A stretch of 7,277 nt of DNA from contig JABDIP010000391.1 in NCBI GenBank assembly GCA_013003675.1, forward strand, positions 1 through 7,277, read 5' to 3'. This document shows positions 1 to 6,203 of the stretch, one piece after another; the first letter of the stretch is position 1, and each line of letters opens with the position of its first letter. The position numbers and the translations under genes are program-made. The stretch comes from Inquilinus sp. GTDB lineage: Bacteria > Pseudomonadota > Alphaproteobacteria > DSM-16000 > Inquilinaceae. The notes beneath the pieces were generated by a model that ran no database searches, was not told the origin of the DNA, and saw nothing but the letters and a program-made list of their open reading frames with translations.

Positions 1-176
1 CCTACATCGCGGTCGACGGCGTGCTGCTGGTGGTCTGGGGATCGGTGGTGGAGCGGGCCCTCGGAAGGCTGCGCGGACCGCTTGTGCGCTGGCTCAACCG
101 TCTCTCCGGCAGCCTGATGCTGGCGGCGGCGGCGTTGCTGGCGCTGAAGGAGATCGACACCCCGCCGCGGCCCTGA
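1..176 (+). CDS. C-terminal fragment of a probable LysE/RhtB-family amino-acid exporter
   Basis: The frame is open from the window edge (first full codon at 3) and ends at TGA 174-176, giving the last 57 residues. The visible part has a hydrophobic stretch (IAVDGVLLVVWGSVV), a basic loop rich in Arg, the segment WLNRLSGSLMLAAAALLALK, and a short polar tail. An N-R-x-S/T-G motif followed by a final small-residue-rich transmembrane helix is typical of the C-terminus of LysE/RhtB translocators, inner-membrane exporters of amino acids and homoserine lactones. That assignment rests on a short tail only; another small multi-helix membrane protein is possible. The gene has the same orientation as gyrA, but a 156-base gap and a hairpin with a T-run separate them, so co-transcription is doubtful. 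Confidence 0.55.
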   Translation, partial: YIAVDGVLLVVWGSVVERALGRLRGPLVRWLNRLSGSLMLAAAALLALKEIDTPPRP

Positions 177-218
177 TTCGGGCAACCCGACACGGCGCCG
201 GCAGATGGTTTCGCCGCG

Positions 219-247
219 TTGTTCGCATCTGCGAATTTTGCTACAGT
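219..247 (+). promoter_or_regulatory. Candidate gyrA promoter
   Basis: TTGTTC (219-224), a 17-base spacer and TACAGT (242-247) resemble a sigma-70 promoter with a weak -35 (3 of 6) and a fair -10 (4 of 6). Transcription would start near 254, about 80 bases before the gyrA start codon. A perfect inverted repeat (222-235) covers the -35 end and most of the spacer. A second TTGAC-like element at 251 has no -10 at a proper distance. The call is by motif only. Confidence 0.3.
222..239 (+). repeat. Inverted repeat followed by TTTT between the exporter gene and gyrA
   Basis: TTCGCA (222-227) and TGCGAA (230-235) are exact reverse complements separated by 2 bases, and TTTT follows at 236-239. As RNA this is a short hairpin (5 bp with an AUCU loop, or slightly longer with a G-U pair) plus a short U-run. 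It could be a weak intrinsic terminator for the upstream exporter gene. Alternatively, as a DNA dyad inside the predicted gyrA promoter spacer, it could be an operator. The sequence alone does not decide. Confidence 0.5.
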
Positions 248-269
248 TTCTTGACGATTCCGCCGCGTG

Positions 270-282
270 TTGCCGCCGGCAA
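270..282 (+). repeat. Inverted repeat in the gyrA leader
   Basis: TTGCCG (270-275) and CGGCAA (277-282) are exact reverse complements around a single central C. It lies about 50 bases before the gyrA start and would be inside the 5' untranslated RNA if the candidate promoter is right. A short hairpin or a protein-binding dyad are both possible; GC-rich sequence also makes such dyads by chance. Confidence 0.4.
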
Positions 283-322
283 TCAACAGCGGATCAGGGC
301 CTTCCAACGGCCGTTCCGACCC

Positions 323-326
323 AGGA
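323..326 (+). promoter_or_regulatory. Ribosome binding site that sets the gyrA start
   Basis: AGGA ends 6 bases before the GTG at 333. This supports GTG 333 as the start rather than the in-frame GTG at 267, which has no comparable site. It would also place the start just before the TDSPPPPPEF segment, as expected of short GyrA N-termini. Confidence 0.6.
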
Positions 327-332
327 CACCCC

Positions 333-3092
333 GTGACCGATTCGCCTCCGCCGCCGCCTGAATTCGACATCTCGCCGGTGACGATCGAGGAGGAGATGAA
401 ACGCTCCTACCTCGATTACGCCATGAGCGTGATCGTCAGCCGTGCCTTGCCCGATGTCCGGGACGGCCTGAAGCCGGTGCATCGCCGCATCCTCTTCTCG
501 ATGAAGGAGGGCGGCTACGATTCGAACAAGCCCTTCAAGAAGTCGGCCCGCGCGGTCGGCGACGTGATGGGCAAGTATCACCCGCACGGCGACTCCGCGA
601 TCTACGACGCCATGGTGCGCATGGCCCAGGACTTCTCGATGCGGCTGCCTCTGATCGACGGGCAGGGCAATTTCGGCTCGATGGATGGCGATCCGGCGGC
701 GGCGATGCGCTACACCGAGGCAAGGCTGGCCCGGCCCGCGGAGTCGATGCTCGAGGACATCGACAAGGACACCGTCGATTTCCGCCCGAACTACGACGAG
801 AGCCAGCAGGAACCGGTCGTCCTGCCGGCGCGTTTCCCGAATCTGCTGGTCAACGGCGCCGGCGGCATTGCCGTCGGCATGGCGACCAATATTCCGCCCC
901 ATAACCTTGGCGAGGTGATCGACGCCTGCTGCGCGGTGATCGACGACCCCGGCATCGGCATCGACGCGCTGATCGAGCATGTGCCCGGGCCCGACTTCCC
1001 GACCGGCGGCCTGATCCTCGGCCGCGCCGGCATCCGCGCCGCCTATCACACCGGGCGCGGCAGCGTGGTGATGCGGGCCCGAACCCATATCGAGGAGATC
1101 CGCAAGGACCGCGAGGCGATCGTCGCCACCGAGATCCCGTACCAGGTCAACAAGTCGAAGCTGGTCGAGCGCATCGCCGAGGTGGTCAACGACAAGATCG
1201 TCGAAGGCATCGCCGACCTCCGCGACGAGAGCGATCGCGACGGCGTCCGGGTGGTCGTGGAACTGAAGCGCGACGCGGTTGCCGACGTCGTGCTGGCCCA
1301 GCTCTTCCGCTATACGCCGTTGCAGACGTCGTTCGGGGTCAACTGCCTGGCGCTGCGCGACGGGCGGCCCGAACAACTCGACCTCAAGCAGACCATCGAG
1401 GCCTTCCTCGCCTTCCGCGAGGAGGTCATCACCCGCCGGACGAAGTTCGAGCTCGCCAAGGCGCGGGAACGCGCCCATGTGCTGCTCGGTCTCGGCGTCG
1501 CGGTCGCCAATATCGACGCCGTGATCGCTCTCATCCGCCGCGCGCCCGATCCTCAGACGGCGCGCGAGGAACTGATGGCAACCGCTTGGCCAGCCGGCGA
1601 TATCGCGCCGCTCATCGCCCTGGTCGATGAGCCGGACCGGCCGGTAGCGGAGGACGGCACCTACCGGATGTCGGAGGCCCAGGCCCGCGCCATCCTCGAT
1701 CTGCGCCTGCACCGCCTGACCGGGCTGGAGCGCGACAAGATCGGCGAGGATCTGCGCGCCGTGGTCGAGCAGATCAGCGGTTTCCTGGCGATCCTGGGCA
1801 GCCGCGAAAAGTTGCTGACACTGCTGCGGGACGAAATGCTGGAAGTGAAGGAGCGCTTCGGCACACCGCGGCGGACGGAAATCCTCAACGAGGAGTTCGA
1901 GGCGGATATCGAGGACCTGATCCAGCGCGAGGACATGGTCGTCACCGTCACCCATGCCGGCTATATCAAGCGTGTCCCGACCAGCACCTATCGCGCCCAG
2001 AATCGCGGCGGCAAGGGCCGCTCGGGCATGGCGACCAAGGAGGAGGATTTCGTCACCGACGTCTTCGTCGCCAACACCCACACGCCTCTGCTGTTCTTCT
2101 CCAGCCGCGGCATCGTCTACAAGCTGAAGGTCTATCGCCTGCCGGTCGCCGCGCCGCAGGCGCGCGGCAAGGCCCTGGTCAACCTGCTGCCACTGGAGAG
2201 CGGTGAGTCGATCTCCACGGTCATGGCGATGCCCGAGGACGAGGAGAGCTGGGGCGACCTTTGCCTGATGTTCGCGACGGCCAGCGGCGGGGTGCGCCGC
2301 AACCGGTTGTCGGATTTCGTCAGCATCAACCGCAACGGCAAGATCGCGATGAAGCTGGACGATGGCGACAGCCTGATCGGGGTCAGTACCTGCACCGATG
2401 ATAACGACGCGCTGCTGGCGACCCATCTGGGCATGTCCATCCGCTTCGCGGTCACCGATGTGCGCATCTTCAGCGGCCGTACCTCGACCGGCGTGCGCGG
2501 CATCCGGCTTGCCAAGGGCGACCGGGTGATCTCCATGACCATGCTGAAGCACAGCGAGGCCACGGCGGAGGAGCGCCGGGCCTATCTGAAGCGCGCCAAC
2601 GCCCTGCGCCAGGCCGAGGGCGAGGAAAGCGACGGCGCCGACGAGGTCGAGAGCCCCGACATCGAACTGTCCCAGGGACGGTACGACCAGCTTGCCGCGG
2701 AAGAGGACTTCATCCTCACCATCAGCGAGCAGGGCTTTGGCAAGCGCAGTTCGTCCCATGGCTACCGGCTGACCGGCCGTGGCGGCAAAGGCATCTGGAA
2801 CATGGAGATGGGCGAGAAGAACAAGGCCATCGCCGCCAGCTTCCCGGTGGCCGATGGCGACGAGATCATCCTGGTCACCGATGGCGGCCAGATCATTCGC
2901 ACACCGATCGACGATGTCCGCATTGCCGCGCGAAAGACCATGGGCGTGACCGTGTTCCGAGTCGGTGACGGTGAGCGGGTGGTGTCGGTTGCCAGACTCA
3001 GTGACAATGGCACGGAAGATGAGGACGGGGACGGCACTGAACCGCCGGCCGACGCGGCAGACCAGGACGGACCGGCCGGCGACGACGATTAG
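333..3092 (+). CDS. gyrA: DNA gyrase subunit A
   Basis: GyrA is the DNA-cleaving subunit of gyrase (A2B2), which introduces negative supercoils using ATP hydrolysed by GyrB. From GTG 333 the protein has 919 residues. Visible landmarks are the N-terminal YLDYAMSVIVSRALPDVRDG block, the quinolone-binding region with KYHPHGDSAIYDAM (Ser88 and Asp92, equivalent to E. coli Ser83 and Asp87, both wild type), the catalytic Tyr127 in AMRYTE, and the GyrA box QNRGGKG at 556-562. That box at the start of the C-terminal beta-pinwheel separates GyrA from ParC. An insertion of about 50 residues (roughly 740-790), rich in Glu/Asp, interrupts the pinwheel compared with E. coli. A 28-residue tail with 12 acidic and no basic residues ends the protein. 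Such insertions are known in alphaproteobacterial GyrA. coaD follows after 33 bases. An in-frame extension to GTG 267 is open but lacks a ribosome site and family-like sequence. Confidence 0.98.
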   Translation: MTDSPPPPPEFDISPVTIEEEMKRSYLDYAMSVIVSRALPDVRDGLKPVHRRILFSMKEGGYDSNKPFKKSARAVGDVMGKYHPHGDSAIYDAMVRMAQDFSMRLPLIDGQGNFGSMDGDPAAAMRYTEARLARPAESMLEDIDKDTVDFRPNYDESQQEPVVLPARFPNLLVNGAGGIAVGMATNIPPHNLGEVIDACCAVIDDPGIGIDALIEHVPGPDFPTGGLILGRAGIRAAYHTGRGSVVMRARTHIEEIRKDREAIVATEIPYQVNKSKLVERIAEVVNDKIVEGIADLRDESDRDGVRVVVELKRDAVADVVLAQLFRYTPLQTSFGVNCLALRDGRPEQLDLKQTIEAFLAFREEVITRRTKFELAKARERAHVLLGLGVAVANIDAVIALIRRAPDPQTAREELMATAWPAGDIAPLIALVDEPDRPVAEDGTYRMSEAQARAILDLRLHRLTGLERDKIGEDLRAVVEQISGFLAILGSREKLLTLLRDEMLEVKERFGTPRRTEILNEEFEADIEDLIQREDMVVTVTHAGYIKRVPTSTYRAQNRGGKGRSGMATKEEDFVTDVFVANTHTPLLFFSSRGIVYKLKVYRLPVAAPQARGKALVNLLPLESGESISTVMAMPEDEESWGDLCLMFATASGGVRRNRLSDFVSINRNGKIAMKLDDGDSLIGVSTCTDDNDALLATHLGMSIRFAVTDVRIFSGRTSTGVRGIRLAKGDRVISMTMLKHSEATAEERRAYLKRANALRQAEGEESDGADEVESPDIELSQGRYDQLAAEEDFILTISEQGFGKRSSSHGYRLTGRGGKGIWNMEMGEKNKAIAASFPVADGDEIILVTDGGQIIRTPIDDVRIAARKTMGVTVFRVGDGERVVSVARLSDNGTEDEDGDGTEPPADAADQDGPAGDDD

Positions 3093-3125
3093 CCGGACAG
3101 ATCTTCGACAGCGGGAGCGACGGCC

Positions 3126-3644
3126 ATGGCGAAACAGCGGGTCGGTGTCTATCCAGGCACCTTCGATCCGGTCACCAACGGCCATATGGACATCATCCAG
3201 CGGGCGACACGTCTGGTCGACCGTCTGGTCGTGGCGGTTGCCCGCAACGCCGGCAAGGAACCCATGTTCAGCGCCGACGAGCGGGTCGAGATGGTGCGCC
3301 ACGTGGTCGAATCGCTGGCCCTGAACAACACGGAAATCAAGGTCAGGGTGTTCGACACACTGCTGATCGATTTCGCCCACGAGATGGGGGCGGCACTGAT
3401 CATTCGCGGGCTACGCGCGGTATCGGATTTCGAGTACGAGTTCCAGATGGCGGCGATGAATGCCAAGATCGATCCGCGCATCGAAACCGCGTTCCTGATG
3501 GCGTCCGATCGCAATCAGTTCATTTCATCGCGGTTCGTCAAGGAAATCGGCCAGTACGGCGGGAACATCACCCATTTCGTGAGCCAGCGGGTGGCCGATC
3601 ACCTGGCGCAACGGTTCGCCGACCGAAAACGCCGCGACACGTGA
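3126..3644 (+). CDS. coaD: Phosphopantetheine adenylyltransferase
   Basis: CoaD transfers AMP from ATP to 4'-phosphopantetheine, giving dephospho-CoA and pyrophosphate, the penultimate step of coenzyme A synthesis in the cytoplasm. The 172-residue protein starts with YPGTFDPVTNGH (9-20). This holds the T/HxGH nucleotidyltransferase motif (Thr17, His20). It continues with Lys44 before PMF, the RGLRAVSDFEYE block (94-105) and ISSRFVKE (133-140), the second nucleotide-binding signature. All key residues are present. E. coli CoaD has 159 residues; the extra length is mainly a basic C-terminal tail ending RKRRDT. GGGAG at 3113-3117 lies 8 bases before the ATG. The gene is 33 bases behind gyrA on the same strand with no terminator between them, so a gyrA-coaD transcript is likely. 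This gene order is common in alphaproteobacteria. Confidence 0.97.
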   Translation: MAKQRVGVYPGTFDPVTNGHMDIIQRATRLVDRLVVAVARNAGKEPMFSADERVEMVRHVVESLALNNTEIKVRVFDTLLIDFAHEMGAALIIRGLRAVSDFEYEFQMAAMNAKIDPRIETAFLMASDRNQFISSRFVKEIGQYGGNITHFVSQRVADHLAQRFADRKRRDT

Positions 3645-3652
3645 CGTCGTCT

Positions 3653-3667
3653 CGGACCCTCGGTCCG
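3653..3667 (+). terminator. Hairpin after coaD, possible weak terminator
   Basis: CGGACC (3653-3658) and GGTCCG (3662-3667) are exact reverse complements with a 3-base loop, starting 8 bases after the coaD stop. No T-run follows, so it is not a canonical intrinsic terminator. It may protect the 3' end of the gyrA-coaD RNA or assist Rho-dependent termination before the tRNA gene. Confidence 0.3.
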
Positions 3668-3671
3668 GTGG

Positions 3672-3700
3672 TTGACCGTCTGCCGCGCGCTCCCTATGGT
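3672..3700 (+). promoter_or_regulatory. Candidate promoter of tRNA-Lys
   Basis: TTGACC (3672-3677), a 17-base spacer and TATGGT (3695-3700) match the sigma-70 pattern at 5 of 6 and 4 of 6 positions with ideal spacing. The -10 ends 10 bases before the mature tRNA 5' end at 3711. Transcription would therefore begin within a few bases of the mature end, leaving little leader for RNase P to remove. Confidence 0.55.
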
Positions 3701-3710
3701 CCCGCGCCGT

Positions 3711-3786
3711 GACCGCTTAGCTCAGTTGGTAGAGCAACTGACTTTTAATCAGTAGGTCCGGGGTTCGAGCCCCCGAGCGGTCACCA
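3711..3786 (+). tRNA. tRNA-Lys, anticodon UUU
   Basis: The 76-base gene folds as a complete cloverleaf. The acceptor stem GACCGCT/AGCGGTC has 7 perfect pairs, the D stem is GCTC/GAGC, and the anticodon stem is ACTGA/TCAGT with loop CTTTTAA. The T stem CGGGG/CCCCG encloses TTCGAGC. The anticodon TTT is at 3744-3746, so it reads the lysine codons AAA and AAG. The discriminator is A (3783) and the 3' CCA (3784-3786) is encoded. A promoter candidate lies directly upstream. The next gene, on the other strand, converges on the tRNA 3' end. No integrase or copy of the tRNA 3' end is visible, so the gene shows no sign of use as an integration site here. Confidence 0.98.
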
Positions 3787-3829
3787 AGCTCCCCCCTTGC
3801 GGCAGTGAACCGACGGCCCGCGGGCGCCG

Positions 3830-4594
3830 CTACGCGCCGGCCTTCGCCGACCGCAGGCGCGTCGACGGCCGGGCGTGGAGCATCCAGGCGATGACGAACA
3901 CCGCGAAGGCGGCTAGCAGATGCTTGATCGTGTGGCCGCTGGCGAGCCCGCCAAGCGCGTCAAAGATCTGCTGGTCCAGTTGTTCGCAAACGATGGCCAG
4001 CGCGTAGCTGCCCAGCGCCGCAATCAGATAGCCGCGCTGGCGCGGAGGATGCGCGAAGGCGAGGATGACGGCGACGATTGTGGCGATGACGGTGGCCTGG
4101 ACCGCGAAATAGGGCCGGAGATCGTCGTAGAGGTCCCAATAGAAGACGCTGGCCAGGCCGATTGTCACCGCCGGCGGGATCAACACCAGTTCAAGCCGCC
4201 GGTCGGCATATTCCGCCAGCAGCGCCACATAGGCACCCATGAAGCCGATGGTCATTGGCAGCCGGTCCCAGACCAGGGTCCGATTGTCCGGCTGCCAGTG
4301 ATAGTAGGCCGAACCGACGCTGACCAACCCGGCGCCGGCGAAAAAGACTATCCAGGCCAGTCGGGCGCCTTCGGGCCGGCCGATCAGGCAGCGGTGCAGT
4401 CCCAGAACTCCGGCCGCCAGGAACGCCGAATTCGAGGCCACGTCACCGAAATTCGGAATGCCGAGGCAACCGCGCCGGTCGGCGAATAGATGGTATTCCG
4501 GGGGCTGGCCGATCGGCTGCAGCGAAAACAACGCGGTCAACGCGGCGACCGGAATGGCTGCGAGCAGGACGGAGCGCCAGTTCAGCTTCGACAT
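3830..4594 (-). CDS. CREST-superfamily membrane hydrolase, alkaline ceramidase-like
   Basis: The 254-residue membrane protein belongs to the ceramidase/CREST group (alkaline ceramidases, PAQR receptors, Per1), seven-helix proteins with a buried zinc site. The signature residues are all visible with the ACER3 spacing: Ser95 and His99 in GSAYYHW, Asp110 in WDRLPM 11 residues later, and His221-x3-His225 in GHTIKH. In human ACER3 the equivalents are S77, H81, D92, H217 and H221, with the three histidines holding zinc. An N-terminal loop GIPNFGDVASN precedes the first core helix, where ACER3 binds calcium. Hydrophobic segments lie near 8-26, 52-70, 80-98, 111-128, 134-152, 163-182, 187-204 and 222-239. 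The first is extra to the seven-helix core and may be an additional helix or a signal peptide. The start chosen is ATG 4594, preceded by a G-rich stretch; ATG 4663 is an alternative. A hydrolase acting on an amide-linked lipid is inferred; the true substrate in bacteria cannot be read from sequence. It sits 97 bases downstream of the DUF1194 gene on the same strand. Confidence 0.85.
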   Translation of the reverse strand: MSKLNWRSVLLAAIPVAALTALFSLQPIGQPPEYHLFADRRGCLGIPNFGDVASNSAFLAAGVLGLHRCLIGRPEGARLAWIVFFAGAGLVSVGSAYYHWQPDNRTLVWDRLPMTIGFMGAYVALLAEYADRRLELVLIPPAVTIGLASVFYWDLYDDLRPYFAVQATVIATIVAVILAFAHPPRQRGYLIAALGSYALAIVCEQLDQQIFDALGGLASGHTIKHLLAAFAVFVIAWMLHARPSTRLRSAKAGA

Positions 4595-4691
4595 GCGCCC
4601 CCCGCGCTCAAGTTGCCGCACAGGATGGGACGATGTCGTCTTTGACGCAACTCGCCGTCGCACCGGTCGCCCGGCGCGATCGGTCGAGAGC

Positions 4692-5441
4692 CTACTCGAC
4701 GGCCATGGCGATTTCGAGCAGCAGCTTGCGGAGCATGCCGCGCTGGAAGCTGCGATAGTCGCGGACCGTCACCACGAACCCCATGCCCGGCGGCCCGACC
4801 ACCGCGCCTTCGTAGTGGGCGAGGGCGGCGAATTCCTCGCTGTCGATGACCAACCCGTTGATCACGATTCCCATGGCGTTCGCCACGTCACGCGCCTCCT
4901 CGGGGCCGGGATAGATATTGCTGACGACGTCGCCGGCGATGTTCAGCAATTGGCGGTCGGCGTACCAGGGACACGCGGTCAGCAACCGTGTCCCGGTCCG
5001 GATGGCGGCGTCGAGGCTCGTATTGCCCTCTCCCTCGCCGACCGGGAGTTGGAACAGCATCGCCGACACGTGCTCGGTATCCTTGGCGGAACGAATGCCG
5101 CTCCAGGGCACGACTACGCGCACGTCGCGCCTGGCCGACCAGGTGAACACGGTAATCGCCGTCAAACCGTGGCGTCCCGACTCGATCGCCCGCACCAGCC
5201 GGGGGTGGTTCAGCGCCCGCGCCAATCCGTGGAACTGCAACTGCATCTCGTCGGCGCCGATCGAGCCGGAAACGTCGAGCCCGATCGCCATGCAGATATC
5301 GGCCCGCTCCAGCGATCGTGCCGGAACCGGCGAGAGCATGATCGCGAGAACCAAACAACAGGTCGCGACCTGCCATCGGGCGGTCGGCGTGTTCCGAGGA
5401 CCATCGGTCGCCGCCCTGAATATCGACCGCCCAACTTGCAT
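4692..5441 (-). CDS. DUF1194 family protein, secreted von Willebrand factor A-like
   Basis: The 249-residue protein carries a von Willebrand A-like Rossmann domain of the DUF1194 type. The metal-site motif DVSGS is at residues 56-60, Thr141 in GNTSLDAA is the likely second metal-site residue, and Asp171 in NIAGDVVSN the third. Other family blocks are TVFTWS (98-102), VVPW (110-113), EEARDVANAMGIVINGL (181-197) and a closing segment ending RKLLLEIA. Residues about 24-41 (hydrophobic, ending SPVPA) after an Arg-rich start look like a Sec signal peptide, so export to the periplasm is likely. vWA domains usually bind protein partners; no enzymatic role is known for DUF1194. ATG 5441 was chosen for a GAGG 10 bases upstream. 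ATG 5462 adds 7 residues without a clear ribosome site, and the frame stays open to 5651 with low-quality Arg-rich sequence. The CREST hydrolase gene follows on the same strand. Confidence 0.85.
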   Translation of the reverse strand: MQVGRSIFRAATDGPRNTPTARWQVATCCLVLAIMLSPVPARSLERADICMAIGLDVSGSIGADEMQLQFHGLARALNHPRLVRAIESGRHGLTAITVFTWSARRDVRVVVPWSGIRSAKDTEHVSAMLFQLPVGEGEGNTSLDAAIRTGTRLLTACPWYADRQLLNIAGDVVSNIYPGPEEARDVANAMGIVINGLVIDSEEFAALAHYEGAVVGPPGMGFVVTVRDYRSFQRGMLRKLLLEIAMAVE

Positions 5442-5801
5442 TCGGCTCGCGCCTCGCGCCATGGCTGACGTCGGATCGTCTTGAATGGTACCAGATCGGC
5501 CGCGGAATTCGGCATAAATCCGCCAATCGCGGGACCCCGTGCCGCGACTTCGGCCGACGCCGCCGCGAATCGGACCGGCCGGTCGCCGACGGTCGGGCCG
5601 GGCGCTCGGCTGCGCGCCCGCTCGACATGCCGCCGATCGATCATCGTGCACATCGGCTAATATTCTGATTGAAAACGATCTTTTAGGTGCGGCTGTGACG
5701 ATGCCAGGAACCGCGACGGCGTCCGGGACAATCGGTTGTCACACAAGTTCCACAGATGTAGTGTCCGACAGGCAGCGCAACTACCATGGGTGCTACACGG
5801 A
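5442..5801. other. Divergent intergenic region with a local AT-rich patch
   Basis: This stretch separates the minus-strand DUF1194 gene from the plus-strand lipoprotein gene and should hold both promoters. I see no convincing gene in it; the open frames are Arg-rich by-products of GC-rich sequence. Around 5658-5690 the composition becomes AT-rich (TAATATTCTGATTGAAAACG), unlike its surroundings. An inverted repeat, GCCGAT (5632-5637) with ATCGGC (5652-5657), flanks a 14-base loop beside that patch. No good minus-strand promoter was found by eye. Confidence 0.5.
5736..5764 (+). promoter_or_regulatory. Possible promoter of the lipoprotein gene
   Basis: TTGTCA (5736-5741, 5 of 6 to the -35 consensus) is followed after 17 bases by TAGTGT (5759-5764, only 3 of 6). 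Transcription would start near 5771, about 30 bases before ATG 5802. If real, it excludes the in-frame TTG at 5736 as a start codon. The weak -10 keeps this tentative. Confidence 0.25.
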
Positions 5802-6200
5802 ATGGCCGCTTCACCGGCGCACCGGCGCCCTCGATCCACGGTCGGCGTCGGCGTCAGAAATCTGGTGCTGGTCGGCGCGTTGCTCGCTTCCGGTTGTGAG
5901 CAACTATATGGCAGCTATGGCGGCCCGGCCGGGGAGTCGGAGCAGGATTCGGCGGGGGGCGTGTCGACGGTATCGCCGATGGCAAACGCGGCGGAAATCC
6001 GCGACGGCGCCTGCTACGAAGACTTTGCATTGGCCACTCAGGCGATCGACGCCAAATTGGCCGACAGCGTTCAGGACATCGGCGCCTCCGCCCAGATCGG
6101 CGATGAAAGCCTGCGCCAGGACATCATCCTGGGCTTGCGATTCAACGCCAATCTGCAGAAGCGGGTCGCCTTCGACACTCTCGAGGCCTGTCTGCGCTGA
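5802..6200 (+). CDS. Small predicted lipoprotein of unknown function
   Basis: I do not recognise the family. From ATG 5802 the product has 132 residues. A basic start (HRRPR, then VRN) leads to a hydrophobic run LVLVGALLASGC, in which ASGC at 29-32 resembles a lipobox. Cys32 would be lipidated, leaving a mature protein of 101 residues. The +2 residue is Glu, not the Asp of classical inner-membrane retention. The mature part starts with a Gly/Ser/Glu-rich linker (about 37-65) and ends in a predicted helical segment (about 72-132). Cys71 and Cys130 bracket that segment and could form a disulfide in the periplasm. The start is uncertain: ATG 5802 has only a poor ribosome site, and GTG 5790 or TTG 5736 are in frame. 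The gene diverges from the DUF1194 gene and converges tightly on the SMP-30 gene. Coding status is supported by the coherent lipoprotein signal and the G/C-rich third positions. Confidence 0.65.
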   Translation: MAASPAHRRPRSTVGVGVRNLVLVGALLASGCEQLYGSYGGPAGESEQDSAGGVSTVSPMANAAEIRDGACYEDFALATQAIDAKLADSVQDIGASAQIGDESLRQDIILGLRFNANLQKRVAFDTLEACLR

Positions 6201-6203
6201 CCG

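Noticed and set aside
221..235. LexA (SOS) box upstream of gyrA
   Set aside because: The alphaproteobacterial form GTTC-N7-GTTC is not present; only one GTTC half is found.
267..332. A 22-residue N-terminal extension of GyrA from GTG 267
   Set aside because: No ribosome site precedes it and the sequence (LPPAINSGSG...) is not GyrA-like, whereas GTG 333 has AGGA at 6 bases.
294..3380. An uninterrupted minus-strand reading frame of about 1028 codons opposite gyrA and coaD
   Set aside because: It is the antisense of two certain genes. Strong G/C third-position bias in GC-rich genomes leaves such frames open; its His/Asp/Ala/Arg-rich product resembles no protein family.
3816..3825. Palindrome GCCCGCGGGC between tRNA-Lys and the hydrolase stop, as a bidirectional terminator
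   Set aside because: It has no loop and no T-run on either strand; short G/C palindromes are frequent by chance here.
3920..4489. Plus-strand open frame opposite the CREST hydrolase
   Set aside because: It is antisense to a well-supported membrane protein, and its highly charged product has no recognisable motif.
5442..5651. Extension of the DUF1194 frame to ATG 5651
   Set aside because: The added residues are Arg/Ser/Gly-rich without family similarity and would bury the signal peptide in the middle of the protein.
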